Positions 15,698 to 24,142 of a DNA stretch of 42,834 nucleotides are shown in pieces. Every line of letters begins with the position of its first letter. Positions within the stretch are counted from its first letter, which is position 1. Position numbers and translations under genes: made by a program. The notes beneath the pieces are model-generated. The model was not told the DNA's origin and made no database searches. It saw only the letters and a program-made list of their open reading frames with translations. Source of the stretch: RBG-16-57-9 sp964462185 (GTDB taxonomy: Archaea > Thermoproteota > Bathyarchaeia > TCS64); assembly GCA_964462185.1 (NCBI GenBank), contig CAYWWV010000009.1:1-42834 (forward strand), in the 5' to 3' direction.

Positions 15698-15958
15698 TCA
15701 CAGTATTCCCAGCCTTATTGCCAGGTCGGATGCGTCGTACTGGTCCGAGAGTTTGACGAAGGCCTTCTTTTCACCCGTCTTGGTGATCAAGGTGTTCACC
15801 TTGACTGCCTCCACCTCGTATAGTGCTTTGACAGCCACCTTTATGTCTGCCTTGGAGGCCCTCCGGTCCACGATGAAGACTAGCTTGTTCTCGTTCTCGA
15901 TCATGTTGACGCTGCGCTCCGTCATCAGGGGGTATTTGATTACTTTGCTTGGGTCCAT
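15698..15958 (-). CDS. rpl23: ribosomal protein uL23
   Basis: An exit-tunnel protein that docks SRP and chaperones. The frame extends to 16009 inside uL4, but the ATG at 15958 is two bases after the uL4 stop, has GAGGT a few bases upstream, and gives the natural start MDPSKVIKYPLMTERSV; this yields 86 residues. NKLVFIVDRRASKADIKVAVKALYEVEAVKVNTLITKTGEKKAFVKL is the family core. Confidence 0.95.
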   Translation of the reverse strand: MDPSKVIKYPLMTERSVNMIENENKLVFIVDRRASKADIKVAVKALYEVEAVKVNTLITKTGEKKAFVKLSDQYDASDLAIRLGIL

Positions 15959-15960
15959 GG

Positions 15961-16722
15961 CTACCTCACCCACACCTCGTCCAGTTTTTTTAGAGCCGAC
16001 TCGGTCCAAACCACTAGGCGTCCAGGGTGGGCCCCTGGGGCCAACATCTCGGCGTTGAGGGACTCGACATCTGTGACCTCTACGCCTGGAAGGTTGCGGG
16101 CGGCTTGGGATATTCCCCGGTCTTGGTCCACCACGATGAGGGGGCCTCGGCCTTTCTTGTATTTCCTGCCCCGCGTCTTACCCCTGCCTGCGCGTATGGT
16201 TTTCCTGTTGGCTCTCTCCACATCCTCCCATAGGGACATCTTCACCAGGAACTCAGCTACCTGCTGGGTTTTGGTTAGTGTGCTTAAATCATCGCTGACT
16301 ACCAGAGGCAGGGTGTCCGCTTGGAACCTGTGCCCCCTCTTCTCAACGAGTTCCCTCACGGCTGTAGCCGCTATCCCTGATCGGATGGCAAGCCGCTTCT
16401 CCTTCTTGTTGATGCGTTTGACGATCTTCTTATTTGAGAGCGGGGGGAATCCTCTGCGGCCGCCTACTGTTCCTATGGCGAATGCGGCTCTTCTGCTTCC
16501 CCTGAGTCTGGGGACTCGGGCTATGCCGTGGCCTGTTCCCCAGGACTCGGCCGTGGTCCGCTTCCCAGCCATGGGGTCCCTGCCCTGGGGCTGGAACCTC
16601 CGGCTTTGAAGGGCCACGACTGCTCTCTTGATCACGTCGAACCTCACAGGCGTCTGGAACACCTTGGGCAACTCAACCTCCCCGGTTACCTGTCGCTCCA
16701 AGTCGTAAACAGGGACCTTCAC
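15961..16722 (-). CDS. rpl4: ribosomal protein uL4
   Basis: A large-subunit protein with an exit-tunnel loop; 253 residues, archaeal length. The loop region QGRDPMAGKRTTAESWGTGHGIARVPRLRGSRRAAFAIGTVGGRRGFPP is typical, as is the C-terminal GKTRGRKYKKGRGPLIVV. It starts with GTG overlapping the uL3 stop by 4 bases. Confidence 0.96.
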   Translation of the reverse strand: MKVPVYDLERQVTGEVELPKVFQTPVRFDVIKRAVVALQSRRFQPQGRDPMAGKRTTAESWGTGHGIARVPRLRGSRRAAFAIGTVGGRRGFPPLSNKKIVKRINKKEKRLAIRSGIAATAVRELVEKRGHRFQADTLPLVVSDDLSTLTKTQQVAEFLVKMSLWEDVERANRKTIRAGRGKTRGRKYKKGRGPLIVVDQDRGISQAARNLPGVEVTDVESLNAEMLAPGAHPGRLVVWTESALKKLDEVWVR

Positions 16723-17726
16723 TGCTCCACACCTCCCTTACCCCACTGGGTGTGCAGGTATGTTATCTGGGGGGGCGCTTCGTAGTGTTGGGGCCTGACG
16801 GCTTTCCTCATCTTCACCAGGCGTTTTGGGGGTCCAGCCACGCTTCCCTTCAATAAAACGTACTCCGTCTTGACTAAGCCGTATCTCTTGAAGCCGCCTT
16901 TCGGGTTCACCCTCTCGTTGTCTTCGCCCATCAACATGATTCGCTTGTTGTACTCGGTTCTATTGTGGAACCCCATTTGGCCTGCTCGCGGCACCTGGGG
17001 TAGGACCCTCCGGGGGGTCCAGGCGCCGATGGATGCCACGGCCCTCTTCTGTTTCCGGGACTTGTGGCTGAGTATCCTTATGCCCCACCGTTTGACGGGG
17101 CCCTGGAACCCTTTGCCCTTGGTCACGGCCACCACGTCTATGGCCTCCCCGGGTTGGAAGACGTCTTTGACGCTTACCGTCTTGCCCAGGAGGCTCTCGG
17201 CGTAGTCCAGCTGCTCCTCTATGGAGCCCCCTGTTATGGGTATCTCCATCAGGTCTGGGGCTTTTTGGGGTATGCTGGCCAGCCTGGGCTGGGTGGCCAC
17301 GATGACTCGAATCTCGGCCAACTTGTCCAGGTTGTCCCGCATCTCCCTAAGCCTGTCCTCGGGCCGGGGATCGGTGGCAAAGGGTATGCGCCTGTGTAGG
17401 TCTCTCGGCTGGTCCCTCATCCAGGCCTCTGTGACGGCCTTCAAGCCGTCCACGGTCTTCTTGTAGGCCCGAATCGCGGCGACCAGCACGGGGGGAGTGT
17501 CTATCACGGTGGCCGCGGCCTTTACCTCGCGGCCATACGTGGGAACTCGTCGCCTGTCCTCGATGTAGAACAGGTGGGTCATGCCTGCCTTGTAGCCAGC
17601 GAAGCCTGCTAGCTGGGGACTCCCATCTAGCTTGGGCCAGTGGCTCACCCTCCCCTTAGGGTTCTTGGCCCGCTTCCTGGGGGAGTAGCTTAGTGAGCCC
17701 CGCTTAGGCGATCTTACTCTTGGCAT
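16719..17726 (-). CDS. rpl3: ribosomal protein uL3
   Basis: A large-subunit assembly initiator, 335 residues, archaeal/eukaryotic length. PKRGSLSYSPRKRAKNPKGRVSHWP, LAGFAGYKAGMTHLFY, VAVTKGKGFQGPVKRWGIRILSHKSRKQKRAVASIGAWTPRRV and AGQMGFHNRTEYNKRI are diagnostic. It is the first gene of the ribosomal cluster and has its own promoter signal (a TATA-like CTTTAAAAGT about 45-54 bases upstream of the ATG). Confidence 0.97.
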   Translation of the reverse strand: MPRVRSPKRGSLSYSPRKRAKNPKGRVSHWPKLDGSPQLAGFAGYKAGMTHLFYIEDRRRVPTYGREVKAAATVIDTPPVLVAAIRAYKKTVDGLKAVTEAWMRDQPRDLHRRIPFATDPRPEDRLREMRDNLDKLAEIRVIVATQPRLASIPQKAPDLMEIPITGGSIEEQLDYAESLLGKTVSVKDVFQPGEAIDVVAVTKGKGFQGPVKRWGIRILSHKSRKQKRAVASIGAWTPRRVLPQVPRAGQMGFHNRTEYNKRIMLMGEDNERVNPKGGFKRYGLVKTEYVLLKGSVAGPPKRLVKMRKAVRPQHYEAPPQITYLHTQWGKGGVEQ

Positions 17727-17770
17727 TAGGTGACACTCCGTCTAAGAGCTACATGGAATCAACATACCTC

Positions 17771-17780
17771 ACTTTTAAAG
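17771..17780 (-). promoter_or_regulatory. TATA box of the ribosomal operon (uL3)
   Basis: CTTTAAAAGT on the minus strand, 45-54 bases before the uL3 ATG, would give a leader of about 20 bases. It lies between the uL3 start and the hairpin at 17791-17814. Confidence 0.45.
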
Positions 17781-17790
17781 GTTAGTCTCA

Positions 17791-17814
17791 CCGGTGGCGA
17801 GGCCGAGCCGCCGG
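17791..17814 (-). terminator. GC-rich hairpin between the HflX-endonuclease III gene and uL3
   Basis: Arms CCGGTGGC and GCCGCCGG pair over 8 positions with one mismatch around an 8-base loop. The hairpin lies about 70 bases after the stop of the fusion gene and just upstream of the uL3 TATA box, so it may end the upstream transcript. No long T-run follows it, which weakens the call. Confidence 0.3.
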
Positions 17815-17880
17815 TGGTTTTATTGGGTTAGAACGATTTGAGCGGGGTTTCCCCTCTTGTTGAGTCCCAGGGGGAGTGTT

Positions 17881-19692
17881 CTACTCTTGTGCTTGGGGGC
17901 ATAGGTCTCGGAGGGGGCACTCCCCGTGTCTCGGGTTGGAGGGCCTGCAGATGGTTCTACCCAGCTTAACCAGGGCCAGGTGGAGGTCTCGGAACCGGTC
18001 AGGGGTGGCTAGGTCCTCCAGGGCCTTCCTGGTCTCCTCGTACCCCGCTTCCCGTCTCACTACCCCCAATCTCTTCGCTACCCGTTCCACGTGGCGATCC
18101 ACCGGGACCACGGGGGCTCCCACGGAGAAAAGCAGGGCCACATCGGCGGTCTTGGGTCCCACCCCGGGTATTTCCATTAGTCGCTCCCTGGCGGCGGCTA
18201 GGGGTTTGTTGAATACGTGGTCTAGGCCGCCTTCTTCCAAGGCCATCCTGGCGGCTGCTTGGATGGTCCTTGCTTTCAGTCTCCACATTCCAGCGGGTTT
18301 AATGGCTTCCTGGAGTGATTCCAGCGGGGCTTTTGCTATCTTGGAGGGGTCCAAGCCTATGGATTCCTCTAAGCGCTTGTAGGCCTGCTGGGTGTTGGGC
18401 GAGGAGGTGTTTTGGCTTAGTATTGTCCTCACCAAGCTGGGGAATGGGGGTTGGGGTTGGTGGGGTGGCGGCGCGCCGTACCACTCCAATAGTTTGTTCA
18501 CCGCTCTCCTGTGTCTCACAGAAACATCTTCAACCCAGTCAAGTGGCGGGGGTTCACCGAGGGCAGCCAGTTTTTCATCGATTAGCTCTAGGAGGCCTTC
18601 TAGGTTGGTTCGTTCCTTAGCCGATATGCATATCCATGGCAACCTGAATTGGTCCAGGCTCAGGGCATCTGGGAGTTCACCGCACCTAGACGGGTTTTTA
18701 TCCACCTTGTTGAACACCAGTATTATCCGTTCCCTCTCAACCCCAATGCTCCTTAGGATTCTGACCCCCTCGACAATCTTCAGCTTCAAGGCCTCCAGTT
18801 GGTCCGATAGGTCGAGGAGGAGGAGGACCAGGTCGCTGCTCTTCATGTCTAAGAGGTTCAGCTTGAAGCTTCCAATGAGGCGCGGGTCCAAGTCCAACAT
18901 GAATCCAATGGTGTCTATGAATAGCACCGTGGTCTCGTGGTCTATGTATCTCCGCTGGTATTTGCTTGAGAGTGTGGTGAAAGGCCTGCTGCTCACCGTC
19001 TTGTTGTCCCCCGTTAAGGCATTAAAGAGGCTGGTCTTGCCAGCGTTGTAGAAGCCGGCGATGCAGACCACGGGGTAGCCCAGCTCCCTTCGCCGCTTGA
19101 AGATCCGCCGTTTCTTCTCCTCCATGAGCCTGTCGATCTCTTTGGATATGCGTGCTTGGGCCCTGGAGATCTCCCTCAACTGGCCGTGGAAGGCGTACTC
19201 ACCGCCGGCTCTGAAGAAAGGCCTCTCCTCCCGGTAGTTTATGGAGGCTTGGAGCTTGTAGAAGGGCTCCATCTTCTCCAGGCGCGCGGCCTGGATCTGG
19301 AGCTTGCTCAGCCTATCCGAGGCCATCTGGTCGAAGATCTCGAGGGCCAACTCGTGGCGGTCGATCACCTCCACGCCCAGGGCCTTCATGAGGTTAAGCT
19401 TCTGGCTGCTTTTGAGAATGTTATAGAAGATGACCATGTTGGCGCCCAGGGATTTGGATTTCCGGGCCAGCTCCTTCACCTTTCCGCTCCCCACGTAGTA
19501 CTTGGAAAAGGGCTTAAACCGGCTCTGGACCACCTCCCCCACCACCTCCACTCCCAGCGACTCCACCAGCCGCCTAAGCTCGTCTAGGCGAATCCTATAG
19601 AAGGTGTGGTCGTGGACGTTGGTCTTCAACATACACAGTATGGCTTTGGCCTGTTTCCCGTCTATCAGCAGTGGTTGGGGTTCCATCAGCAT
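17881..19692 (-). CDS. HflX-family GTPase fused to an endonuclease III-like DNA glycosylase
   Basis: One open frame of 603 residues. Residues 1-205 are the HflX N-terminal domain, including YVGSGKVKEL (67-76) and a coiled arginine/lysine-rich helix. Residues 206-375 are the GTPase: G1 GFYNAGKT (213-220), PFTTL (237-241), G3 DTIGF (260-264), G4 NKVD (328-331), G5 ISAKE (356-360). HflX rescues or splits stalled ribosomes. After a short Pro-rich linker, residues 392-603 are an endonuclease III-type glycosylase/AP lyase: LSQNTS (425-430), helix-hairpin-helix IPGVGPKTADV with catalytic Lys514, and catalytic Asp532 in VDRHV. The C-terminal 4Fe-4S motif has C582, C592 and C598, but the second Cys is His589 (C-X6-H-X2-C-X5-C). 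The start is the ATG at 19692 (or 19686), 20 bases after the upstream gene. An internal GTG at V392 could also yield a separate glycosylase. Confidence 0.9.
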   Translation of the reverse strand: MLMEPQPLLIDGKQAKAILCMLKTNVHDHTFYRIRLDELRRLVESLGVEVVGEVVQSRFKPFSKYYVGSGKVKELARKSKSLGANMVIFYNILKSSQKLNLMKALGVEVIDRHELALEIFDQMASDRLSKLQIQAARLEKMEPFYKLQASINYREERPFFRAGGEYAFHGQLREISRAQARISKEIDRLMEEKKRRIFKRRRELGYPVVCIAGFYNAGKTSLFNALTGDNKTVSSRPFTTLSSKYQRRYIDHETTVLFIDTIGFMLDLDPRLIGSFKLNLLDMKSSDLVLLLLDLSDQLEALKLKIVEGVRILRSIGVERERIILVFNKVDKNPSRCGELPDALSLDQFRLPWICISAKERTNLEGLLELIDEKLAALGEPPPLDWVEDVSVRHRRAVNKLLEWYGAPPPHQPQPPFPSLVRTILSQNTSSPNTQQAYKRLEESIGLDPSKIAKAPLESLQEAIKPAGMWRLKARTIQAAARMALEEGGLDHVFNKPLAAARERLMEIPGVGPKTADVALLFSVGAPVVPVDRHVERVAKRLGVVRREAGYEETRKALEDLATPDRFRDLHLALVKLGRTICRPSNPRHGECPLRDLCPQAQE

Positions 19693-19712
19693 ATTGAAGC
19701 CTCCATGGAGGG

Positions 19713-20111
19713 TTAAAAACCCCGGCTTTCAACCGCGGCCCTGTTTGTATTAGCCACCTCTCTGAGGCTTAAGGAGGCTGGTCCCCCTTCTTCTGGGAGC
19801 CGTTCTGTCTTGGATTGTTGGGGTTGTAGAGGTGTGGCTCCTTGGGCCAGCCTCGCCTTGTTGTAGCTCTCCACTGCCAAAGGGTTCTCCGAAGGGTGTT
19901 TCTTCACAGGTATGTGGTTTAGATGGGCTGCCGAGCCTTTGGAAACCACGTCCATATCCACCACGGGCTTGGCCGTAGCCCCAGGGACCGAGGCATTCCC
20001 CACGTGAACCCCCTCGGCATCCAAGCCCACCAGCCCAGGGTGGAGGCACCTCTTAGCCTCTTGGAACCACTCAGCGTTGAAAGGCTCAACCCCCACGCTC
20101 AAATCCACCAC
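19713..20111 (-). CDS. uncharacterised protein between Toprim and HflX genes
   Basis: I do not recognise this family. The frame starts at GTG codons at 20111 or 20108, inside the last 26 bases of the Toprim gene, and runs 132 codons to 20 bases before the HflX-endonuclease III fusion. The tight packing in one direction argues for a real gene. The first 95 residues look globular (VDLSVGVEPFNAEWFQEAKRCLHPG, GLDAEGVHVGNASVPGATAKPVVDMDVV, KKHPSENPLAVESYNKARLAQG); the last 35 are Gln/Pro/Glu-rich and probably disordered. There are no transmembrane segments and no obvious catalytic motif. The overlap suggests translational coupling to the Toprim protein. Confidence 0.6.
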   Translation of the reverse strand: MVDLSVGVEPFNAEWFQEAKRCLHPGLVGLDAEGVHVGNASVPGATAKPVVDMDVVSKGSAAHLNHIPVKKHPSENPLAVESYNKARLAQGATPLQPQQSKTERLPEEGGPASLSLREVANTNRAAVESRGF

Positions 20112-20481
20112 CCAGGTCCTCTACGGCCCTTACCCGTAGCTCCCCCATCAACCGGCCAAACCTGGCTCTAAGCCCATGATCCACACAGACCCGTCCCTCC
20201 AGCAGCCTCGAGAAACGGCTGTTGAGCGCTCTCCCCTTCTCATCGAAGTCGGTTAAGATAAGCAGCCTGGAGCACTTACTCGCCAGCATCTCTGCTTGTT
20301 CGGCCTCCCCCACCCCCAGGGGGCCTAGGGTTGCTATGGGCGCCCTACACCCCCAGGCCTCCAGCCTCTCCCGGTCTCTCCTCCCCTCCACCAACACCAA
20401 GTCCACCAAGTCCTCCAGGTCCCCCATGAGCGCGGCCAACTCCTCCACAACCTCCCTCCGAAGCTTGTAGTCCCTAGCCAC
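20086..20481 (-). CDS. small Toprim-domain protein (UPF0292-like)
   Basis: A 131-residue protein that is essentially one Toprim fold. The first acidic motif is VLVEGRRDRERLEAWG, and the metal-binding Asp pair lies in LLILTDFDEKGR. Toprim domains occur in primases, topoisomerases and RNase M5-like nucleases; the small archaeal stand-alone versions are mostly uncharacterised. The start is GTG, overlapping the end of glycerate kinase by 8 bases, and its own end overlaps the next gene by 26 bases. It therefore sits inside a run that finishes with the HflX-endonuclease III fusion. Confidence 0.78.
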   Translation of the reverse strand: MARDYKLRREVVEELAALMGDLEDLVDLVLVEGRRDRERLEAWGCRAPIATLGPLGVGEAEQAEMLASKCSRLLILTDFDEKGRALNSRFSRLLEGRVCVDHGLRARFGRLMGELRVRAVEDLGGGFERGG

Positions 20482-21859
20482 CCACCAACACCACCACCAA
20501 GTCGTTTACATTCGTACCCGTGGGGCCCGTCTCAATCGTATCCCCCAGCACAGTAAAGAATCGGTAGCTGTCGTTCTCCTGGAGCGCTTCATGGGGGTTG
20601 AGGCTGTGGGAGGTGGCCCTTGCTAGTGTGGCGCCGTCTGCCATGGCTCCGGCGGCGGGTGTGGGTCCGTCTACTCCGTCGGTGCCCATGGAGGCGAGTA
20701 GGGCTGGGAGGCCTGATAGGCGGGTGACCGCCCCTAAAACCAGTTCTTGGTTTCGACCCCCCGAGCCACCACCCTTAACGGTCACCGTGGTCTCACCCCC
20801 CATTAGAAGGGCGGCGGGAGGTTCCAGGGGTGCTCTCTGCTCCGCCAGCTCTCTGGCGATGGAGGCTGCCACCACGCCCACCTCGCGGGCCTCTCCCTCC
20901 AGGAAGCCCGTTAGAACCATGGTGTGGTACCCTAGTCGTTGAGCCTCCGCCTTCCCAGCTTCCAGGGCCCGTCGGTTACTGGCCACCACCAGGTTCACCA
21001 CCCCTCGAAAAACCGGGTCCCCCGGCTTGGGTGTCTCCCTAAGCCTACCCTCCACCCCCCTTTTCAGCCTCTCCAACACGGCCTTGGGAGTAGAGCCCTC
21101 CAACCCGTATCGCCTCAACACGCTGAGGGCGTCGCCAAAGGTGGTGGGGTCTGGAGCCGTGGGCCCGGAGGCTATGGTGTCCAAGGGGTCGCCCACCACG
21201 TCCGAGACCACCAGGACCAAGACTTTGGCGGGGTGTAGGTGGCGGGCCAGCTGCCCCCCCTTCACCTTGGACAGGTGTTTGCGCACGGCGTTCAACTCGT
21301 CTATGGTTGCCCCCGCGCGCATGAGTGACTCTGTTACGGCCGCCAGGTCCTCTAGGGATACTCCCTCCACGGGTTGGGGGAGGAGGGCTGAGCCACCCCC
21401 CGACACGAGGACCACCACCAGGTCGCCCACCCCTAAACCGGTGGTGGCCTCCAGCATCCTTCTGACCCCCTCAACGCCGCTTGGTGTGGGGAGGGGGTGC
21501 CCTGCTTCGTTGAGCCCTATCTTCTCAGGGGGCTGGACTGGGTTCGAGCCCATGGGGATGTTCACCAGGCCCCACTCCACCCGGTCGCCCATCAAATCCT
21601 CGACGGCAGCCGCCATGGCGGCCCCAGCCTTCCCCCCGCCCACCACTAACACCCGATCCACCTCGTCTAGGTCCAAGCGGCCTCCAGGGTAGACTAGCTC
21701 TGAGCCCCGCAAGGCAAGGCAGTCCAACACCGCCCTATATGGGTCGGCGGCTTTCAAAGCAGCTTCAAGTATGGTGAGGGCGTCCCTGCGAAGCCGCTGG
21801 AAGAACTCGCTTGAAGCGTTGCTCAGCAGGGTCTTGGCGTTGCGGATCAAACCACCCAT
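20474..21859 (-). CDS. glycerate 2-kinase (GckA/MOFRL family)
   Basis: A 461-residue enzyme transferring phosphate from ATP to glycerate, giving 2-phosphoglycerate in the archaeal non-phosphorylative or semi-phosphorylative sugar and serine routes. Family blocks are RVLVVGGGKAGAAMAAAVE, NEAGHPLPTPSGVEGVRRM, VVLVSGGGSALLPQPVEGVSLED, AVRKHLSKVKGGQLA, VVSDVVGDPLDTIASGPT and the MOFRL end GGETTVTVKGGGSGGRNQELVLGA with SMGTDGVDGPTPAAGA. The length is normal. It starts with ATG 37 bases downstream of aEF-2 and overlaps the Toprim gene by 8 bases. Confidence 0.93.
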   Translation of the reverse strand: MGGLIRNAKTLLSNASSEFFQRLRRDALTILEAALKAADPYRAVLDCLALRGSELVYPGGRLDLDEVDRVLVVGGGKAGAAMAAAVEDLMGDRVEWGLVNIPMGSNPVQPPEKIGLNEAGHPLPTPSGVEGVRRMLEATTGLGVGDLVVVLVSGGGSALLPQPVEGVSLEDLAAVTESLMRAGATIDELNAVRKHLSKVKGGQLARHLHPAKVLVLVVSDVVGDPLDTIASGPTAPDPTTFGDALSVLRRYGLEGSTPKAVLERLKRGVEGRLRETPKPGDPVFRGVVNLVVASNRRALEAGKAEAQRLGYHTMVLTGFLEGEAREVGVVAASIARELAEQRAPLEPPAALLMGGETTVTVKGGGSGGRNQELVLGAVTRLSGLPALLASMGTDGVDGPTPAAGAMADGATLARATSHSLNPHEALQENDSYRFFTVLGDTIETGPTGTNVNDLVVVLVGG

Positions 21860-21896
21860 AAAATATGTTTGGGGTGATAAAGGTGTGGTGGGTTGG

Positions 21897-24104
21897 CTAC
21901 TCCCTGACGATGTAGTCGCTGGCCCTGGGCGGGTTAGGTGGCAGCCCTTTCCGGGTGCGAATCTTCTTAACCAGGTCTGGGAGCATGTTGTCGGGCACCG
22001 GCGCGTAGTGGTCGAAGGTCATCTGCCAGAAGGCCTTGCCACTGGTGGCGGCCCTCATCTCCTGGCTAATACCCAAGGACTCCGCCACCGGGATCATGCC
22101 TTTTATGTTCACTATGGGCCCGTCCTGCTCCACGCTTAGGATGCTGCCCCTCTTGCTGCTCAGCAGCCCTGTGACGTTACCCATCTCCTCGGCGGGCACC
22201 CTTATCTGGATGAGGCTAATGGGCTCCAGTAGGGTGGGATCGGCGCTCAAAAGACCCGCGTATATGGCCTGGCGGACGGCGGGCATCATCTGCGCGGGGC
22301 CCCTGTGGACGGGGTCCTCGTGGAGTTTGATGTCCACCATATTCACCAAGACTCCTCTGACGGCTTCACCGCTTAGAGGCCCCTCTGAGAGAGCCCATTG
22401 GAACCCTGAGCTGATGTGCTGCTTCACCTCTCGGAGGCCCTGGACGCCCACCGTGGTGTCGATGAGGACGTTGGCGTTCTCGTTGATGGCGAAGACGCTG
22501 CGGGCCTGCTTGGTGGTCCACCCCGCCTTCTCCACTAGCACCTGCTCGATCTTGGAGGGGCTCATGATCTCGCTTATCTCGCCCTTCTTGATGAGGTCTA
22601 TCACCTTGGGGTCCAGCGGCTTGAAGGTGAAGAAGACCCTGTTGTGCTTGTTGGGGCTCTTCCCCATGAAGGGCCCAGACTCCTTCCGGATAGTCTCCCG
22701 GTAGACCACTGTGGGCTCGCTCTGGATCACGTCCAATCCATACTGGGTCTTCAAGTCCTTAACCGCAATCTCCAGGTGGAGCTCCCCCATCCCCGCCATC
22801 AAGTACTCACCAGTCTCCTGGTTGATGGTGGTGACCAGGTTTGGGTCCTGGATGCTCATCTTCTGGAGGGCGTCGATGAGCTTGGGCAGGTCCGTGGGTC
22901 TCTTGGGCTCCACGGCTATGGTGAGAACAGGGTCGGAGACGTATTTCAGGGCCTCAAAGGGAACGGCCTCGCCCATGAGGTCCTCGCCCACAATGGTTTC
23001 ACCCGCCCTGGCGTCACTCAAGCCCAGGAGGGCCACAATGTTGCCCGCGGGAATCTCGTCCACAATCTCCCGGTAGGCACCCATGTAGATGCTGACCTGC
23101 TGGGCCTTGGCCATCCTATTAGCCCCCACCAGATAGAGGGTATCCCCCTTGCGAATGGTCCCGCTGAAAACCCTACCGGTGCACACAACGCCAGCCTGAG
23201 GGTCGATGATGATGTTGCTGATACAGATGACCAGGGGGCCGTCTGGGTCCACCTGCTCCATGGCCTGCCCCATCCTACTGTCCATCTCGCCCTTCCAGAT
23301 GTGGCGGATACGCTTGGGCTGGTGCTCAACAGGGCTGGGAAGCTTGTGCACAGCCATGCTCAACACGGCTTCACTCAAAGGAAGGAGCTCCTGGAGCTTA
23401 TCCAACTCGTTGTTCCTATACATCTCGATAATCTTGGGGAGGGTCAAACCCTTCTTGGCCAACATGGGCAGGGTGAAACCCCACCTATCCAAAGCAGAGC
23501 CAAAGGCCACCTCCCCCTCGCCTGCATTAATCGTCCACTCGTTCTTGATCTCATCAGGACCATACGTCTGGACTATCTCGTTGAACTTGTTGATGATGCG
23601 CAGCAACTTCTTCTGGATAGCCGCGGGGTCCATCTTGAGCTCCTTGATGAGCCTGTCGAACTTGTTGATGTATAGGACTGGCTTAACGAACTCCTCCAGG
23701 GCCACCCGGAGCCGTATCTCGGTCATAATTTGGAACTCCTCGACGGCGTCCACCAGCAGGATGCAGCCATCCAGAGCCCTCATAGCCCTGGTCACCTTAC
23801 CGCTGAAGTCTACGTGTCCAGGAGTGTCGATGAGGTTGATGACGTATTGGTCGTCTCCCTCCTCGTAGAGGAGGCTGATGTTGGCCGTCTTTATGGTGAT
23901 GCCTCTCCTCTGTTCCTCCTCGAGGTAGTCCAGCGCTCGGGCCTCCCCCGCCCTGGAGGGAGCCATGAGGCCAGCCATGGCGAGGAGGCTGTCACTCATA
24001 GTTGTCTTCCCGTGGTCTATGTGGGCGATGATCCCGATGTTGCGGACTCTCTCCCTATCATGCATTAACTTAAGGATCTCGGCTGTCTGTTTGAAGCGTG
24101 GCAT
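21897..24104 (-). CDS. fusA: elongation factor 2
   Basis: A 735-residue translocase GTPase of archaeal/eukaryotic type. G1 AHIDHGKTTMSDSLL, G3 DTPGHVDFSGKV and G4 NKFDRL are intact. Domain IV ends in LHEDPVHRGPAQMMPAVRQA, where the His of HRG is the diphthamide site modified in archaea and eukaryotes. The C-terminus is RKGLPPNPPRASDYIVRE. The start is ATG. Upstream, a TTTTAAA element sits inside a perfect 8-base inverted repeat (24143-24165). In many archaea EF-2 lies in the str cluster; here it is separated from the ribosomal cluster by four other genes. Confidence 0.97.
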   Translation of the reverse strand: MPRFKQTAEILKLMHDRERVRNIGIIAHIDHGKTTMSDSLLAMAGLMAPSRAGEARALDYLEEEQRRGITIKTANISLLYEEGDDQYVINLIDTPGHVDFSGKVTRAMRALDGCILLVDAVEEFQIMTEIRLRVALEEFVKPVLYINKFDRLIKELKMDPAAIQKKLLRIINKFNEIVQTYGPDEIKNEWTINAGEGEVAFGSALDRWGFTLPMLAKKGLTLPKIIEMYRNNELDKLQELLPLSEAVLSMAVHKLPSPVEHQPKRIRHIWKGEMDSRMGQAMEQVDPDGPLVICISNIIIDPQAGVVCTGRVFSGTIRKGDTLYLVGANRMAKAQQVSIYMGAYREIVDEIPAGNIVALLGLSDARAGETIVGEDLMGEAVPFEALKYVSDPVLTIAVEPKRPTDLPKLIDALQKMSIQDPNLVTTINQETGEYLMAGMGELHLEIAVKDLKTQYGLDVIQSEPTVVYRETIRKESGPFMGKSPNKHNRVFFTFKPLDPKVIDLIKKGEISEIMSPSKIEQVLVEKAGWTTKQARSVFAINENANVLIDTTVGVQGLREVKQHISSGFQWALSEGPLSGEAVRGVLVNMVDIKLHEDPVHRGPAQMMPAVRQAIYAGLLSADPTLLEPISLIQIRVPAEEMGNVTGLLSSKRGSILSVEQDGPIVNIKGMIPVAESLGISQEMRAATSGKAFWQMTFDHYAPVPDNMLPDLVKKIRTRKGLPPNPPRASDYIVRE

Positions 24105-24142
24105 ATTTATCGTAATCCTTTTTGATGTTGTCTAATACCACT

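Noticed and set aside
22644..23675. A 343-codon open frame on the plus strand opposite EF-2
   Set aside because: It is the antisense shadow of the highly conserved fusA gene; long antisense frames are expected in GC-rich coding DNA, and the translation resembles no protein.
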